From NCBI RefSeq assembly GCF_005222815.1, contig NZ_STGB01000004.1, positions 124,001 to 188,000 on the forward strand: a DNA stretch of 64,000 bases, in the 5' to 3' direction. Each line of letters starts with the position of its first letter. Within the stretch, counting starts at the first letter, position 1. The notes beneath the pieces are model-generated. The model was not told the origin of the DNA, did no database searches, and saw only the letters and a list, made by a program, of their open reading frames with translations. This document shows, one piece after another, positions 17,314 to 26,595 of this stretch. Position numbers and translations under genes: made by a program. The DNA is from Roseomonas sp. AR75 (GTDB taxonomy: Bacteria; Pseudomonadota; Alphaproteobacteria; Acetobacterales; Acetobacteraceae).

Positions 17314-18201
17314 ATGCCGCAACGCACGATCAACCTGCACCTCGTCTCCGACAGCACCGGGGAGACGCTGAACTCCGTCGCGCGCGCCACCCTGTCGCGC
17401 TTCGACGAGCCGCATGTGATCCATCACCGCTGGTCGCTGATCCGTTCCCGCCTGCAGCTCGACCGCGTGCTGGACGGGATCGAGGCGGAGCCGGGACCGG
17501 TGCTGTTCACGGTCGCCGACCGCAGCCTTCGCCACGCGCTGGAGGAACATTCCGCGCGGCTCGGCGTGGCCTGCCTGTCCGTGCTGGACCCGGTGATGGA
17601 GCTGCTGCAGACCGAACTCGGCGAGCGCGCGCGGGAGAAGCGGGCGGCGCAGCATGTGATGGACGCCGACTATTTCCGGCGCATCGACGCGATGCACTAC
17701 GTGCTGGCGCATGATGACGGCCAGGGCGTGGCCGGCATCCATGAGGCGGATGTGTGCCTCGTCGGCGTCTCCCGCAGCAGCAAGACGCCGACCTGCTTCT
17801 ACTTGGCGAACCGCGGCATCAAGGCGGCGAATGTCCCGATCGTGCCCGGCGCCACCATGCCGCCGGAACTGAACGAGGCGCCCTGCCCCGTGGTCGGGCT
17901 GCATATCGAGGCCGGCGCGCTGATCGAGATCCGCCGCCATCGCCTGCGGCTGATCGGCGCCGCCGGCGTGCGCAGCGACGCCAACGACTATGTGGACCAC
18001 GAGGCGGTGAAGGCGGAGATCCAGGCGGCGCGCCGGCTCTGCACGCAGCATGGCTGGCCGGTGATCGACGTGACGCGCCGCTCCATCGAGGAGACGGCGG
18101 CGACGGTGCTGCAGCTCATGGATGCCTGGCACGAGCGGCGGCGCCAGCCCGCCATGCCGCATGAGCCGGAGGACCCCGCCGCCGACGTGCTGGGCCGATG
18201 A
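17314..18201 (+). CDS. ppsR: Pyruvate,phosphate dikinase / PEP synthase regulatory protein
   Basis: A 295-residue DUF299 bifunctional serine/threonine kinase and phosphorylase that switches pyruvate,phosphate dikinase (or PEP synthase) off and on. The N terminus [14 protein letters not shown] and the P-loop GVSRSSKT at residues 151-158 define the family. Its homologue is RP001 in Rickettsia, the gene next to oriC. The stop codon overlaps the maf start by 4 bp. The gene target (ppdK or ppsA) is not in the window. The ATG at 17314 fits the family start. Confidence 0.9.
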   Translation: MPQRTINLHLVSDSTGETLNSVARATLSRFDEPHVIHHRWSLIRSRLQLDRVLDGIEAEPGPVLFTVADRSLRHALEEHSARLGVACLSVLDPVMELLQTELGERAREKRAAQHVMDADYFRRIDAMHYVLAHDDGQGVAGIHEADVCLVGVSRSSKTPTCFYLANRGIKAANVPIVPGATMPPELNEAPCPVVGLHIEAGALIEIRRHRLRLIGAAGVRSDANDYVDHEAVKAEIQAARRLCTQHGWPVIDVTRRSIEETAATVLQLMDAWHERRRQPAMPHEPEDPAADVLGR

Positions 18202-18812
18202 CGCTTCAGGCGGCGACGCCGCCGCTGGTGCTTGCGTCGCAAAGCGCGACCCGCCGCATGCTGCTGGACCGCGCGGGCCTGGTCTTCGAGGCCGAGGCGG
18301 CGGCGGTGGACGAGGCCGCGCTGAAGGAAGCGGCGCAGGCCGAGGGCATCCCGCCGCAGGATGCCGCGATCATCCTGGCCGAGGCCAAGGCCGAGCGCAT
18401 CGCGCGCCGCCGGCCGGAGGCGCTGGTGATCGGCTGCGACCAGCTTCTGATCTGCGAGGACCGCTGGTTCGACAAGCCGCCCGACCTGGCCGCGGCACGC
18501 GCGCAGCTTCTGGCGCTGCGCGGGAAGACGCACCGGCTGGTGACGGCGACTGTGGCGTGGCGCGGCGGCGAACGCGTCTGGCAGGATGTCTCGACCCCCC
18601 GGCTGACGATGCGCGCCTTCTCCGACGCGTTTCTCGACGCCTATCTCGCGGCCGAGGGCGAGGTGCTCTGCGCCAGCGTCGGCGGCTACCGGCTGGAGGC
18701 AATGGGCGTGCACCTGTTCAGCCGGGTGGAGGGCGAGCACAGCGCCATCCTCGGGCTGCCCATGCTGCCGTTGTTGCACTTCCTGCGCGGGCACGGGGTG
18801 CTGCGGGGATAG
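18198..18812 (+). CDS. maf: Maf-family nucleoside-triphosphate pyrophosphatase
   Basis: A 204-residue Maf protein. The phosphate-binding motif [12 protein letters not shown] is at residues 11-22 and the catalytic Asp lies in [20 protein letters not shown]-terminal [21 protein letters not shown] segment is the usual GxYxxEGxG-like region with Leu-Glu-Ala. Maf proteins hydrolyse non-canonical or modified NTPs such as m7GTP or dTTP/UTP; the sub-type is unclear. It overlaps ppsR by 4 bp (ATGA), so the two are translationally coupled. Confidence 0.88.
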   Translation: MTLQAATPPLVLASQSATRRMLLDRAGLVFEAEAAAVDEAALKEAAQAEGIPPQDAAIILAEAKAERIARRRPEALVIGCDQLLICEDRWFDKPPDLAAARAQLLALRGKTHRLVTATVAWRGGERVWQDVSTPRLTMRAFSDAFLDAYLAAEGEVLCASVGGYRLEAMGVHLFSRVEGEHSAILGLPMLPLLHFLRGHGVLRG

Positions 18813-18815
18813 CGC

Positions 18816-19973
18816 CTATGCGCCCACGACCAGCAGGTTCTGGAAGCCGTTGGTCAGCTTCTCGCCGCCGCCGGGGCGGCAGACGATCACATCCTCCACG
18901 CGGGCACTGAAGGAACGCTCCTGCAGGATGGAGGGCTCGACGGTGAACATCATGCCCTCCCGCAGTACCGAGTGGTCCGACTTCGTCAGGAAGGGCGGCT
19001 CATGCACGTCCCAGCCGATGCCGTGGCCCAGGCGGTGGCGGAAGTTGGGGCCGTAGCCGGCCTCCTCCACCACCTTGCGCGCGGCGGCATCCACCTGCGC
19101 CGCCGTCGTGCCGACCTTCAGCGCGGCGATGCCGGCGGCCTGCGCCGCCATCACGGTCGCATGCACCTTGCGCTGTTCTGTATCGGGTTCGCCGAAATGC
19201 ACGGTGCGGCCGTAGTCGTAGCAGAGCCCGTCATGCGAGGCGCCGAAGTCGAACAGCACGGAGCAGGGCGGGTGGATCGGCCGCTTCCAGCTTTCGAGGC
19301 GACGGCCCATCAGCAGCGGGTGGTTCGGGCCGGTGTTGTAGAGCGAGGTGGTGAAGGTCTGGCCGAGGCTGCCCTGCCGCTGCATCTGGTAGTTGATCTC
19401 GGCGATCGCATCGAGCTCGGTCATGCCGAACTTCAGGTGCTTCAGCGTCTCGGCGAAGGCGGCTTCGGTGCGGCGCCCGGCCTCCTGCATCGTGGCGATC
19501 TCCTCGGCCGACTTGATCACGCGCAACGCGCGCAGGATGTCGGTGGCGGAGAGGAAGACGGCGTCGGGCAGCAGCGCCTGGATGTGGACCGCGCTCTCGC
19601 CATGCGCGCGGTCGCTGATGGCGATGCGCGGGCGGGCGGGCACGCCGAGGCTGGCGAAGATGTCGCGCGCGAGGGCGGCGGGATCGTCGTGGTCGCCGAG
19701 GACGCGGATCTCGATCCCCTTGCTCTCGCCGCGCCCCTTGAACTCCGCGGTCATGCGCGGCAGCGCCAGGATCGGCGCGTGGCCCGGCGTCAGCCAGGCG
19801 CCTTCCAGCCAGCCGCCGGGATGCAGCGTGGTGCCGTAGTTCGGAATGTCGCGCGGGATGCCCGCGAGGTAGTGCAGGTCGGTCCCGAGCGGGATGAAGG
19901 CCAGATCCGCCTTGCCTTCCAGCAGTGTCTGGAAGGCGGGAAGGCGATCAGCCGCGGTTGCGGAGGGGTGCAT
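18816..19973 (-). CDS. M24-family Xaa-Pro peptidase-like protein
   Basis: A 385-residue creatinase/prolidase-fold metallopeptidase. An N-terminal creatinase-like domain (1-150) precedes the pita-bread catalytic domain. The five metal ligands are visible: Asp in LFDFGASHDG, Asp in CYDYGRT, His in HRLGHGIGW, Glu in FTVEPSI and Glu in RVEDVIV. The family cleaves the Xaa-Pro bond or related amides; the exact substrate is open. Its leader (19974-20132) carries a three-hairpin element also found before the CoA-transferase B subunit gene. It ends 3 bp from maf, converging. Confidence 0.85.
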   Translation of the reverse strand: MHPSATAADRLPAFQTLLEGKADLAFIPLGTDLHYLAGIPRDIPNYGTTLHPGGWLEGAWLTPGHAPILALPRMTAEFKGRGESKGIEIRVLGDHDDPAALARDIFASLGVPARPRIAISDRAHGESAVHIQALLPDAVFLSATDILRALRVIKSAEEIATMQEAGRRTEAAFAETLKHLKFGMTELDAIAEINYQMQRQGSLGQTFTTSLYNTGPNHPLLMGRRLESWKRPIHPPCSVLFDFGASHDGLCYDYGRTVHFGEPDTEQRKVHATVMAAQAAGIAALKVGTTAAQVDAAARKVVEEAGYGPNFRHRLGHGIGWDVHEPPFLTKSDHSVLREGMMFTVEPSILQERSFSARVEDVIVCRPGGGEKLTNGFQNLLVVGA

Positions 19974-20002
19974 CCTGAAGTCCTACAAGCAAAGGTGCTG
20001 GC

Positions 20003-20132
20003 GGCCGCCAAAGGCGGCCGAGGCCGCGAATGCGGCCCGCGCGCAGACTGACCTTATGGTCCCGTGCAACAGTGCGTCACGCCGGAGGCGTGCCTTCGGC
20101 ACGACGCGCGCAAGCCAAGCCGCCGGAGGCGG
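20003..20132 (-). other. Structured leader element, copy A
   Basis: Read on the minus strand it has hairpin 1 (CCGCC-TCC-GGCGG, 20120-20132), a CTGTTGCAC box (20064-20072), hairpin 2 (GGCCGC-ATTC-GCGGCC, 20022-20037) and hairpin 3 (GGCCGCC-TTT-GGCGGCC, 20003-20019). It ends 29 nt before the ATG of the M24 peptidase. Copy A has an extra pair of overlapping, mutually exclusive hairpins at 20078-20103. Compare copy B at 37540-37643. Confidence 0.65.
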
Positions 20133-20152
20133 CGCCGGCGCCTGAGGCACCA

Positions 20153-21133
20153 CTACGTAGGCGTCGCGCCGGACGCGATGACCAGCGGGCGCCAGGTGTC
20201 CACTTCGCTCTGCACGAAGGCCTCCATCTCCGGGCCGAAGCGGTTGCCGGTCTCGACCGCCCAGCCCTTGTAGCGTTCCAGCACGGCGGGGATCTGCTGC
20301 ACCTCGCGGAACACCGCGGCGATGCGGTCCTGGATCGGCTTCGGCGTAGCGGCGGGCACGGCAATGCCGGCCCAGCCCTCGGCAACGAGGTCGCGGAAGC
20401 CGTTCTCCACGAAGGTCTGCATCTGCGGGAAGTCCGGCGCGCGTTCCGGCCCGGTGATGCCGATGCCCTTGATCTGGCCGTTGCGGATGAAGCCGACCGA
20501 GCTGGCGATGCCGTCCAGCGTCACCGGCACGACGCCCGCCATGGTGTCCGTCACCGCCTGGCCGCCGCCGCGATAGGGGATGTGCGTCATCTCGATATTG
20601 GCGGCCTGGGCGAAGCGCAGCATGAAGAGATGCGGCATGGAGCCGACGCCCGAAGTGGCATAGGCCATGCCCGGGCTGCGCCGCGCGGCGGCGGCGAGCT
20701 CGCCCGGGTTGTTGAACTCCGTGCGGTTGTTGGCCATCAGCGCGTAGTAGCCGCGCTGGATCATCGCGACATGGGCGAAGCTGCGGATCGGATCCCAGTT
20801 GATGCGGCCGCGATAGAGCGTGGCGCCCACGGCGAAGGCGCTGACCACCGTCAGCAGCATGGTGTAGCCGTCCGGTGGCGCCTCCGCGCCGAGGCCGGTG
20901 CCGAGGGTGGCGCCGGCGCCGGGACGGTTCTCGATGATGATCGGCTGGCCGAAGCGTGCGACGAGGTGGTCCAGCAGCATGCGCGCCAGCGCGTCGGTGG
21001 AGCCACCGGGGGCGAAGGGGATGATCAGCCGGATGGGCCGGTTCGGCCAGGGGGATTGCGCCAGCGCGGGCGCGGCAAGGCTTGCCGGCACGGCTGCAAG
21101 CAGCGCGCGGCGGCGGAACATGGTGCTGTCCAT
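20153..21133 (-). CDS. Tripartite tricarboxylate transporter (Bug) substrate-binding protein
   Basis: A 326-residue periplasmic binding protein of the Bug/TctC family. The signal peptide ends at about residue 25 (APALAQ). The mature start PWPNRPIRLIIPFAPGG is the family hallmark, followed by ENRPGAGATLGT and DGYTMLL. Such proteins bind small carboxylates or similar solutes and feed a TctAB permease. No tctA or tctB is nearby, so it is one of the orphan binding proteins typical of this bacterial group. It lies downstream of the glycosyltransferase operon on the same strand, with a 79-bp gap. Confidence 0.9.
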   Translation of the reverse strand: MDSTMFRRRALLAAVPASLAAPALAQSPWPNRPIRLIIPFAPGGSTDALARMLLDHLVARFGQPIIIENRPGAGATLGTGLGAEAPPDGYTMLLTVVSAFAVGATLYRGRINWDPIRSFAHVAMIQRGYYALMANNRTEFNNPGELAAAARRSPGMAYATSGVGSMPHLFMLRFAQAANIEMTHIPYRGGGQAVTDTMAGVVPVTLDGIASSVGFIRNGQIKGIGITGPERAPDFPQMQTFVENGFRDLVAEGWAGIAVPAATPKPIQDRIAAVFREVQQIPAVLERYKGWAVETGNRFGPEMEAFVQSEVDTWRPLVIASGATPT

Positions 21134-21212
21134 GAGGTTCGTTCCCGGTCGATACGGTCATGTCACCATGGCGCGCGCGCCGGCTCAAGGGCTGTTTCGG
21201 CCCCGCATGCGC

Positions 21213-22115
21213 CTATCGGAAGAACCGCCGCAGCTTCCACAGCAGGAAGGAGAGATCCGTCGTCGCCCGGCGCTTCGCCAGCTCGGTGTAGAGGGCGATC
21301 TTCTCCTCGGAATAGGGCCAGTCGAGATGCCGGGCGATCGGACCGTTCTCCAGGTAGCCCATGGGGATGCCGCGCTTCGCCCAATGCGCCGAGGCGAAGC
21401 CGTCCACGCCGCCGATGAAACTGGGATACTGCTGGTCGTAGGGCACCGCTTGCAGCAGCGGCGCGGGGCACGCCCAGCATTGCCCCAGCACGAAGTCGGA
21501 GACGCCGAGCAGCACCTGCTCGGCGAAGGTTTCGGCGCCCTCCGCCTTCGTCTTGTCCACCGCGGCGAAGGAACTGCGCGGCGCGCCGCTTTCGGCGGAG
21601 GGCACGAAGAAGCGGCGGACATCGGCGGCGTGGCGGAAGCCATGCTCCTCGCAGTTCAGGGTGCGCATGCCGAGGACGGCATCGGTGCTGCCGGTGGCCA
21701 GCCGCACGGCGTGGAAGGCCTTCTGCACATGCACGAGGAACAGGGAGGAGAGCATCTCCACGTCGTTGTCGAAGAACACGACCAGCGCGTCCTGCGGCAA
21801 GAGCGCCTGGAGCTGGCGCATCGCGCGGCTTTTCCCGACATTCTCAGCGTTCCGTTCCAGCCGGAGGTTGCCCTGCTTCGCGGCGATCGCTTCCAGCATC
21901 TCCGCGGTGCCGTCGGTGCTGGCATTGTCCACCACCAGCATCTCGAAGGGCATGCCGGCATTGCGGTAGATCGCGGCGATCGCGCGTTCCGTCATCTCGC
22001 GCCGGTTCCAGGTGACCATCGCGACGACCACGCGGTCGAAGACCTGCCAGGGATAGCGGGCGGAGGCGTCGTATTCGAACAGCGTCGGGTTGTACTGCGT
22101 GCGACGGTCGGTCAT
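21213..22115 (-). CDS. Family 2 glycosyltransferase
   Basis: A 300-residue GT-A fold glycosyltransferase. The N-terminal nucleotide-binding strand is VVVAMVTWNRREMTERA, followed by LVVDNASTDGT near residue 60 and the metal-binding VVFFDNDVEM (DxD) near residue 115. Usual GT2 substrates are nucleotide sugars. It is the last gene of a three-gene unit with radical SAM and GT4 genes, with 4-bp overlaps, implying one pathway, probably of a surface glycan or glycolipid. The product is unknown. Confidence 0.85.
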   Translation of the reverse strand: MTDRRTQYNPTLFEYDASARYPWQVFDRVVVAMVTWNRREMTERAIAAIYRNAGMPFEMLVVDNASTDGTAEMLEAIAAKQGNLRLERNAENVGKSRAMRQLQALLPQDALVVFFDNDVEMLSSLFLVHVQKAFHAVRLATGSTDAVLGMRTLNCEEHGFRHAADVRRFFVPSAESGAPRSSFAAVDKTKAEGAETFAEQVLLGVSDFVLGQCWACPAPLLQAVPYDQQYPSFIGGVDGFASAHWAKRGIPMGYLENGPIARHLDWPYSEEKIALYTELAKRRATTDLSFLLWKLRRFFR

Positions 22116-23233
22116 CGCTTCGCCTCCACGCGCGCCAGCAGGTCGCGGAAGCCGGCGACATAGTCGAAGCGGTCGCGCTCCGCAGCGGCCGCGCGCGCCG
22201 CATCGGACATGCGCGCCAGCCGCGCCGGCGCGGCGAGCAGCGCAACGATGGCCGCCGCGGCGGCATCGGGGTCGTCGTAGTCCACATGCAGGCCGCTGGC
22301 GTCATGCGCGACGAGATCGGTGGCGGCGTTCATCCTGCCCCTGCCCTGCGCGAAGACGACGGGAACCGTGCCACGGCGCATCGCTTCCTGCACCACCATG
22401 CCGAAACTCTCGTAGCGGGAGGGGTGCAGCAGAAGCTGCGCGCGATCCAGCCAGGGCGTGGGATCGCCGACGGCGCCCACCCATTCGATGCGGTCGGCGA
22501 CGCCTGCCTGCTCCGCCAGGCGTTGCAGCGGCGCGGGATCGTCGCCCTCGCCGAGCAGCGCCAGGCGCATGCCCGGCAGGTGGCGCAGCACCGGGATCAG
22601 CGCGCGCAGGTTCTTCACCGGCGTGATGCGGCCGATGGCGACGAAATGCAGGTCGCGCGCGGCGTGCTGCGGCGTCTGCAGCACCGGGAAGACCGGGTTG
22701 AACACGTTGATGGGCCGCCCCGCGCAGCCGGCGAAGCGTTCCATCTCCCGCCGGTGCATCGCGCTGGCCACGATGATCGCATCCGCCTGGCGCGCCAGCG
22801 CGCGTTCCAGCAGCGCGTATTGCGCAGCGTACCACCATGCCGTGCTGCCGGGCGTGCCGAAGAATTCCTGCCGCGTCGTGCAGGACAGCGAGAGATGTAC
22901 CAGCCGCCGCGGCTTCAGCGCGCGCAGCGCCGGCGCGAAATGCGCGTCCATCGCGACGACGACATCGGCGTCGCGCAGCAGGGCGGGATCCAGCGCGCGG
23001 GCCAGGTGGCGTGCCTTGAGCCAGGGCTTGAACCGCCAGCGCGCATCGCGCGGCGGGTCGAAGGGCGGGATCTGGTGTTCCGCGAAGGCGGCGCCGCTCG
23101 GCCGTTCGTCGCTGATCACGGCGATGTCGTGGTCGCGCGCGAGATCGGCGGTCAGCGCGCGAAGGATGCTGATGCCGCCGCCGACCGCGGCGAGGCCCTG
23201 GTTGTTGAGGAAGACCAGCCGCCGTCCACTCAC
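22112..23233 (-). CDS. Family 4 glycosyltransferase
   Basis: A 373-residue GT-B fold glycosyltransferase. It has an N-terminal glycine-rich acceptor loop (AAVGGGISIL), and a C-terminal domain with HFVAIGRITPVKNLRALI and the PSRYESFGMVVQEAM motif, in which the E-x7-E pattern of GT4 retaining enzymes is visible. The start is GTG (23231-23233), overlapping the radical SAM stop codon. It is the middle gene of the operon. Substrate is not deducible. Confidence 0.85.
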   Translation of the reverse strand: MSGRRLVFLNNQGLAAVGGGISILRALTADLARDHDIAVISDERPSGAAFAEHQIPPFDPPRDARWRFKPWLKARHLARALDPALLRDADVVVAMDAHFAPALRALKPRRLVHLSLSCTTRQEFFGTPGSTAWWYAAQYALLERALARQADAIIVASAMHRREMERFAGCAGRPINVFNPVFPVLQTPQHAARDLHFVAIGRITPVKNLRALIPVLRHLPGMRLALLGEGDDPAPLQRLAEQAGVADRIEWVGAVGDPTPWLDRAQLLLHPSRYESFGMVVQEAMRRGTVPVVFAQGRGRMNAATDLVAHDASGLHVDYDDPDAAAAAIVALLAAPARLARMSDAARAAAAERDRFDYVAGFRDLLARVEAKR

Positions 23234-24675
23234 GCCGCGGCGCGCAGGCCGAGGATGCGCTTCACCTTCATCCCCAGCCGTTCCATCAGGCTGTAGCGCA
23301 GGTTCCAGGACAGCAGCTCCTTCGCCCGCTTCACCTCATCCTTGGTCATGTGCTTCGTCGGCATGACGGGACGGGTGAAGCTGCCGAAATCCTCCCAGTC
23401 GATGGCGTCGGGATCACCGAGCGCCATGCTCTCCTTCAGCTCCTTGTGCATGGGCGTGCCGGGATAGGGCATGAAGTAGGCGAGCTGGATGGAATCCGGC
23501 TTCACCTTGCGCAGCCAGCTTCCGGTATTGTGCACCGTCTCCCAGCTTTCATCGGGCATGCCGACGATCAGGTGGGTGTGGCAGCGGATGCCGCGCGCCT
23601 TGGTCCAGCCGATCACCTTCTCGAACAGGTCGAGGGATTGCGGGCCGTCGGATTTCGCCACGGCGCCGAACATCTCGGGGTCGCCGGATTCCAGGCCGTA
23701 GTGGATCTCGCGGCAGCCGGATCTGTGCATCAGGTCCAGCATCGGCTCGTCCACCACGTCGTAGCGTGTCTCGCACACCCAGCGGATGCCGAGGTCGCGG
23801 CGGATCAGCTCCTCGCACACCGCCGCCGCGTGCTTGCGGTTGATGGTGAAGACCTGGTCGCGGAACAGGATCTGCTTCACGCCGTGCTCGCGCACCAGGC
23901 GTTCGATGTCGTCGCCCACCTTGGCGGGGCTGCGATAGATCAGCCGGTTGCCGAAGCCGAAGGGATAGGGGCAGTAGCCGCATTTGTACGGGCAGCCCTT
24001 CGTCGTGAAGACGGTCGCGTAGCGCATCTTCTCGCCGAAATAGTAGTCGCTCTCGTAGCGGCTGAAATCGAGCAGGTGGTAGGCGGGGAAGTCCACGAAA
24101 TCGAGCGTCTTCATCGCGGTGCGGGCGGGCTGCGGGCGCGGCGCGCCATCGCCCCAGGCGCTGCCGCCTTCGAGCTGGGCGATGTCCTCGCCGGCGATCA
24201 GCTTCGCGACGTTGCGGCCGGTGAGCAGCTCCTCCGCCTCCTCCATCACGAAGTCGGCGTGGCCCTGTTCCAGGAGGCGGCGCTTGAACCATTTGGCGGT
24301 GGGGCCGAGCAGGATCACGCGCAGGCCCGGCGCCGCTTCGCGCGCGGCGCCGATCAGCGCCAGGTCGGGCTCGAGCGAGGGGATGTTGACGACGGTGACA
24401 AGAACACGCGGCCGATCCGCCGCGATCTGGCGCAGGAAGGCGGCGCGGTCGAAGGCCGCGGTGGCCTGGCCATCGACATAGCGATACGCCACCCCCTCCT
24501 GCTCCAGCACGCGGGCGATGTAGAGCAGGGTGGAGAAGGGGATGTCGTAGTAGCCTGGATCGTGGCCGGGCACGGTGCGGTCGCTGGCCAGCGAGGTGCC
24601 CATGCCGCCCGCCCATTCGCGGAACACGTTGCGTCCCGGCGGGCTCGGCAGTTGCATGAGGTAGGCGGCGACCAT
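23230..24675 (-). CDS. B12-binding-domain radical SAM protein
   Basis: A 481-residue radical SAM enzyme. The N-terminal 150 residues resemble a cobalamin-binding Rossmann domain, with VLVTVVNIPSLEPDLALI and a later VILLGPTAKWF. The radical SAM cluster motif is CPYKCGYC near residue 238 (CxxxCxxC). A canonical B12 DxHxxG motif is not obvious, so cobalamin use is uncertain. Related proteins act in methylation or ring formation on glycans, lipids and antibiotics. It heads the operon radical SAM-GT4-GT2 and is divergent from the YdcF-like gene. Confidence 0.82.
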   Translation of the reverse strand: MVAAYLMQLPSPPGRNVFREWAGGMGTSLASDRTVPGHDPGYYDIPFSTLLYIARVLEQEGVAYRYVDGQATAAFDRAAFLRQIAADRPRVLVTVVNIPSLEPDLALIGAAREAAPGLRVILLGPTAKWFKRRLLEQGHADFVMEEAEELLTGRNVAKLIAGEDIAQLEGGSAWGDGAPRPQPARTAMKTLDFVDFPAYHLLDFSRYESDYYFGEKMRYATVFTTKGCPYKCGYCPYPFGFGNRLIYRSPAKVGDDIERLVREHGVKQILFRDQVFTINRKHAAAVCEELIRRDLGIRWVCETRYDVVDEPMLDLMHRSGCREIHYGLESGDPEMFGAVAKSDGPQSLDLFEKVIGWTKARGIRCHTHLIVGMPDESWETVHNTGSWLRKVKPDSIQLAYFMPYPGTPMHKELKESMALGDPDAIDWEDFGSFTRPVMPTKHMTKDEVKRAKELLSWNLRYSLMERLGMKVKRILGLRAAA

Positions 24676-24781
24676 GCGGGCCTCTTCCTGTCGCGAGCGG
24701 CCGTCGGAGTGCGAATGAACGACGTGGCATCATACCGGAAATGCAGCAGAGCGTCACGCGCAACCACGGTGAGGTCCCCGC

Positions 24782-25291
24782 GTGGCAGGTGAGCCGGTCG
24801 TGGTGATCATGGGCGCGGCGGTGCGACCGGGCGGCGGGCCGAGCCGCGCCCTGGCGGAGCGCGTGCGTGCGGCCTGGCGCTGGGGCGAGGCGCAGCCCGT
24901 GCCGCCGCGCTACATGCCCACCGGCGCGGTGGGTCGGCACGGGCCGGCGGAGAGCGCCGTGATGGCGCGTCTGCTGCAGGAGACGGGCGTCCCCGCCGAG
25001 CGCATCACGGAGGAGCCCACCGGCACCGACACGCTGTCTTCCGTGCTGGCCTGCCTGCGGCTGCTGGGGGCGGCGCCAGGGCCGGTCTTCGTCGCCACGC
25101 ACCGCTATCACCTGCCGCGGACGTTGCTGCTGTTTCGCCTGGCCGGATGCCCGGCGCGCGCCGTGCCGCCGCCGCCCGGTCCCGCGGCGCGCGCGAGCCT
25201 CGCCCGCTGGCGCTGGCGCCTGCGCGAGATGCCCGCGCTGCCCTATGACGCCGCACTGATGCTCTGGGCGCGCCTGACCCGCCGGGCATAG
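24782..25291 (+). CDS. YdcF/DUF218-family protein
   Basis: A 169-residue protein with a DUF218 (YdcF-like) fold. It has VVVIMGAAVRPGGGPSRAL at the N terminus, YMPTGAVG, ITEEPTGTDTLSSVLAC and VFVATHRYHLPRTL, which match the conserved sites of YdcF/SanA relatives. Many members act in cell-envelope metabolism, but the reaction is not established. Start is GTG at 24782. There is no signal peptide, unlike SanA, so it may be cytosolic. It may share the divergent promoter region with the radical SAM gene. Confidence 0.75.
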   Translation: MAGEPVVVIMGAAVRPGGGPSRALAERVRAAWRWGEAQPVPPRYMPTGAVGRHGPAESAVMARLLQETGVPAERITEEPTGTDTLSSVLACLRLLGAAPGPVFVATHRYHLPRTLLLFRLAGCPARAVPPPPGPAARASLARWRWRLREMPALPYDAALMLWARLTRRA

Positions 25292-25303
25292 GAAGGCAGG
25301 GGT

Positions 25304-25326
25304 GCGGGGACGATCGTCGTCCCCGC
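25304..25326. terminator. Hairpin between YdcF-like and EcsC genes
   Basis: GCGGGGACGA-TCG-TCGTCCCCGC, a perfect 10-bp stem between converging genes. Confidence 0.65.
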
Positions 25327-25330
25327 CGCT

Positions 25331-26155
25331 CTACGCGTTGAACCGTGCGTCCCGCGTTTCCTGGATCGCCTCGTAAGCCGCCCTGACGGTCGCCGCGCCA
25401 TAGGTCCGTTCCAGCCGGCGCACGGTGAAGTGCCCCTGGCCGACGCCGCGGAAGTGCTCCAGGAACGCCAGGTTCACCGCGGCGCCCGCCGCGGCGCCGA
25501 TGATCGGCGCTGCCTGGGCCGAAAGCTTCAGCGCCACGGGCCCGCCGAAGCGCGCCGCGATGGTGCCGAGGAAGCCGGGCAGCATCAGCCCGGCCACGCC
25601 CTTGCCCGCGACGGTCTTCAGCGCCTCCGCGAGCGCGATGCGCACCGCGAAATAGCCGCTTTCGGTCGCGTCGTCGCGCGGGTCGCGGCCGCCGAGGGCG
25701 AAGACCTTCAGGCATTCCGCCGCGATCTCCGGCCGTTTCAGGTCCTCGCCGTTCTCGGCCGCGATGGCGGCGATCTGGCGCAGCAGCAGCGTGGTTGAGA
25801 CGGGCAGTTCCACCAGCGTGCCCGGCAGGCCGAGCGCCCCGCCGGCGGCGCCGGATGCGGCGGCCATGCCGCGATGGAACCAGGAGGATTCGACCGGCAG
25901 CGGCGTGCGCGCGGGGTCGCTGCGCAGCGCCGCTTCCATGGCGGCGGAGAGCGCACGGCGCACGGTGCTGTCGACGATGCCCTGCACCGGGCCGGGCAGC
26001 CGGTTCTTGAGCGCCTCGACCGGCTTGCCGACAAGCTGCGACAGCCGCGCGGCGAAGGAGAGGTCCTCGAGCTGCGTCACGGCGCGCGCGAGGTCGGCGC
26101 GGGCGGCGGCGGGCAGGGCGGCGTCGGCGCCCCGCAGGGCGATGGCGGTGGACAT
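25331..26155 (-). CDS. EcsC-family protein
   Basis: A 274-residue protein of the EcsC family. Typical segments are HRGMAAASGAAGGALGLPG near residue 100, ELPVSTTLLLRQIAAIA and VFALGGR. The C-terminal part holds two hydrophobic, Gly/Ala-rich helices (AAPIIGAAAGAAVNLAFL) that may insert in the membrane. In Bacillus, EcsC is linked to an ABC transporter, but proteobacterial homologues have no established function and no transporter gene is adjacent here. ATG at 26155 was chosen; the upstream frame is out of character. Confidence 0.85.
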   Translation of the reverse strand: MSTAIALRGADAALPAAARADLARAVTQLEDLSFAARLSQLVGKPVEALKNRLPGPVQGIVDSTVRRALSAAMEAALRSDPARTPLPVESSWFHRGMAAASGAAGGALGLPGTLVELPVSTTLLLRQIAAIAAENGEDLKRPEIAAECLKVFALGGRDPRDDATESGYFAVRIALAEALKTVAGKGVAGLMLPGFLGTIAARFGGPVALKLSAQAAPIIGAAAGAAVNLAFLEHFRGVGQGHFTVRRLERTYGAATVRAAYEAIQETRDARFNA

Positions 26156-26186
26156 GGGGTCTATATCGAAACGGGAGGGCGCGAGT

Positions 26187-26576
26187 TCACCCCCTGGCCG
26201 CGGCATGGTGACGCAGCCAGTCGGCGAATTCCTCCTCCGTCATGGCGCCGGCGGCGAGGTCGAGCATCGCGACCACGCATTCGGCATCGGACGCCCCGAG
26301 GGTGACGCCGTTCAGGATCAGGACGGTTTCCACGCAGACGAAGGCCGTGCGCTTGTTGCCGTCCACGAAGGGATGGTTCCGTGCGATCCCGTGGCCGAGC
26401 GCTGCTGCCAGGGCGCAGAGATCCTCGACGCCATAGCCCCAGGCATTCCGCGGGCGGGCGAGCGCACTGTCGAGCAGCCCGGCGTCGCGCACGCCCTCGG
26501 CGCCGCCATGCTCGGCAATCTGTTCCTCATGTACGGCAAGCGCGAGGTCAGCCGTGATCCACTCCGGCTCGGTCAT
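26187..26576 (-). CDS. doc: Doc/Fic-type toxin of a type II toxin-antitoxin system
   Basis: A 129-residue Fic-fold protein of the death-on-curing family. The catalytic motif HPFVDGNKR is at residues 68-76, intact with His, Asp/Glu position, Asn, Lys and Arg. Doc toxins phosphorylate or AMPylate targets, classically EF-Tu, and stop translation. It follows its antitoxin-like AbrB gene by 19 bp on the same strand. The usual partner of phage P1 Doc is Phd; here it is an AbrB/MazE-like protein, a pairing seen in other bacteria. Confidence 0.88.
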   Translation of the reverse strand: MTEPEWITADLALAVHEEQIAEHGGAEGVRDAGLLDSALARPRNAWGYGVEDLCALAAALGHGIARNHPFVDGNKRTAFVCVETVLILNGVTLGASDAECVVAMLDLAAGAMTEEEFADWLRHHAAARG

Positions 26577-26595
26577 GGCACGCTGTCACGGCGGG

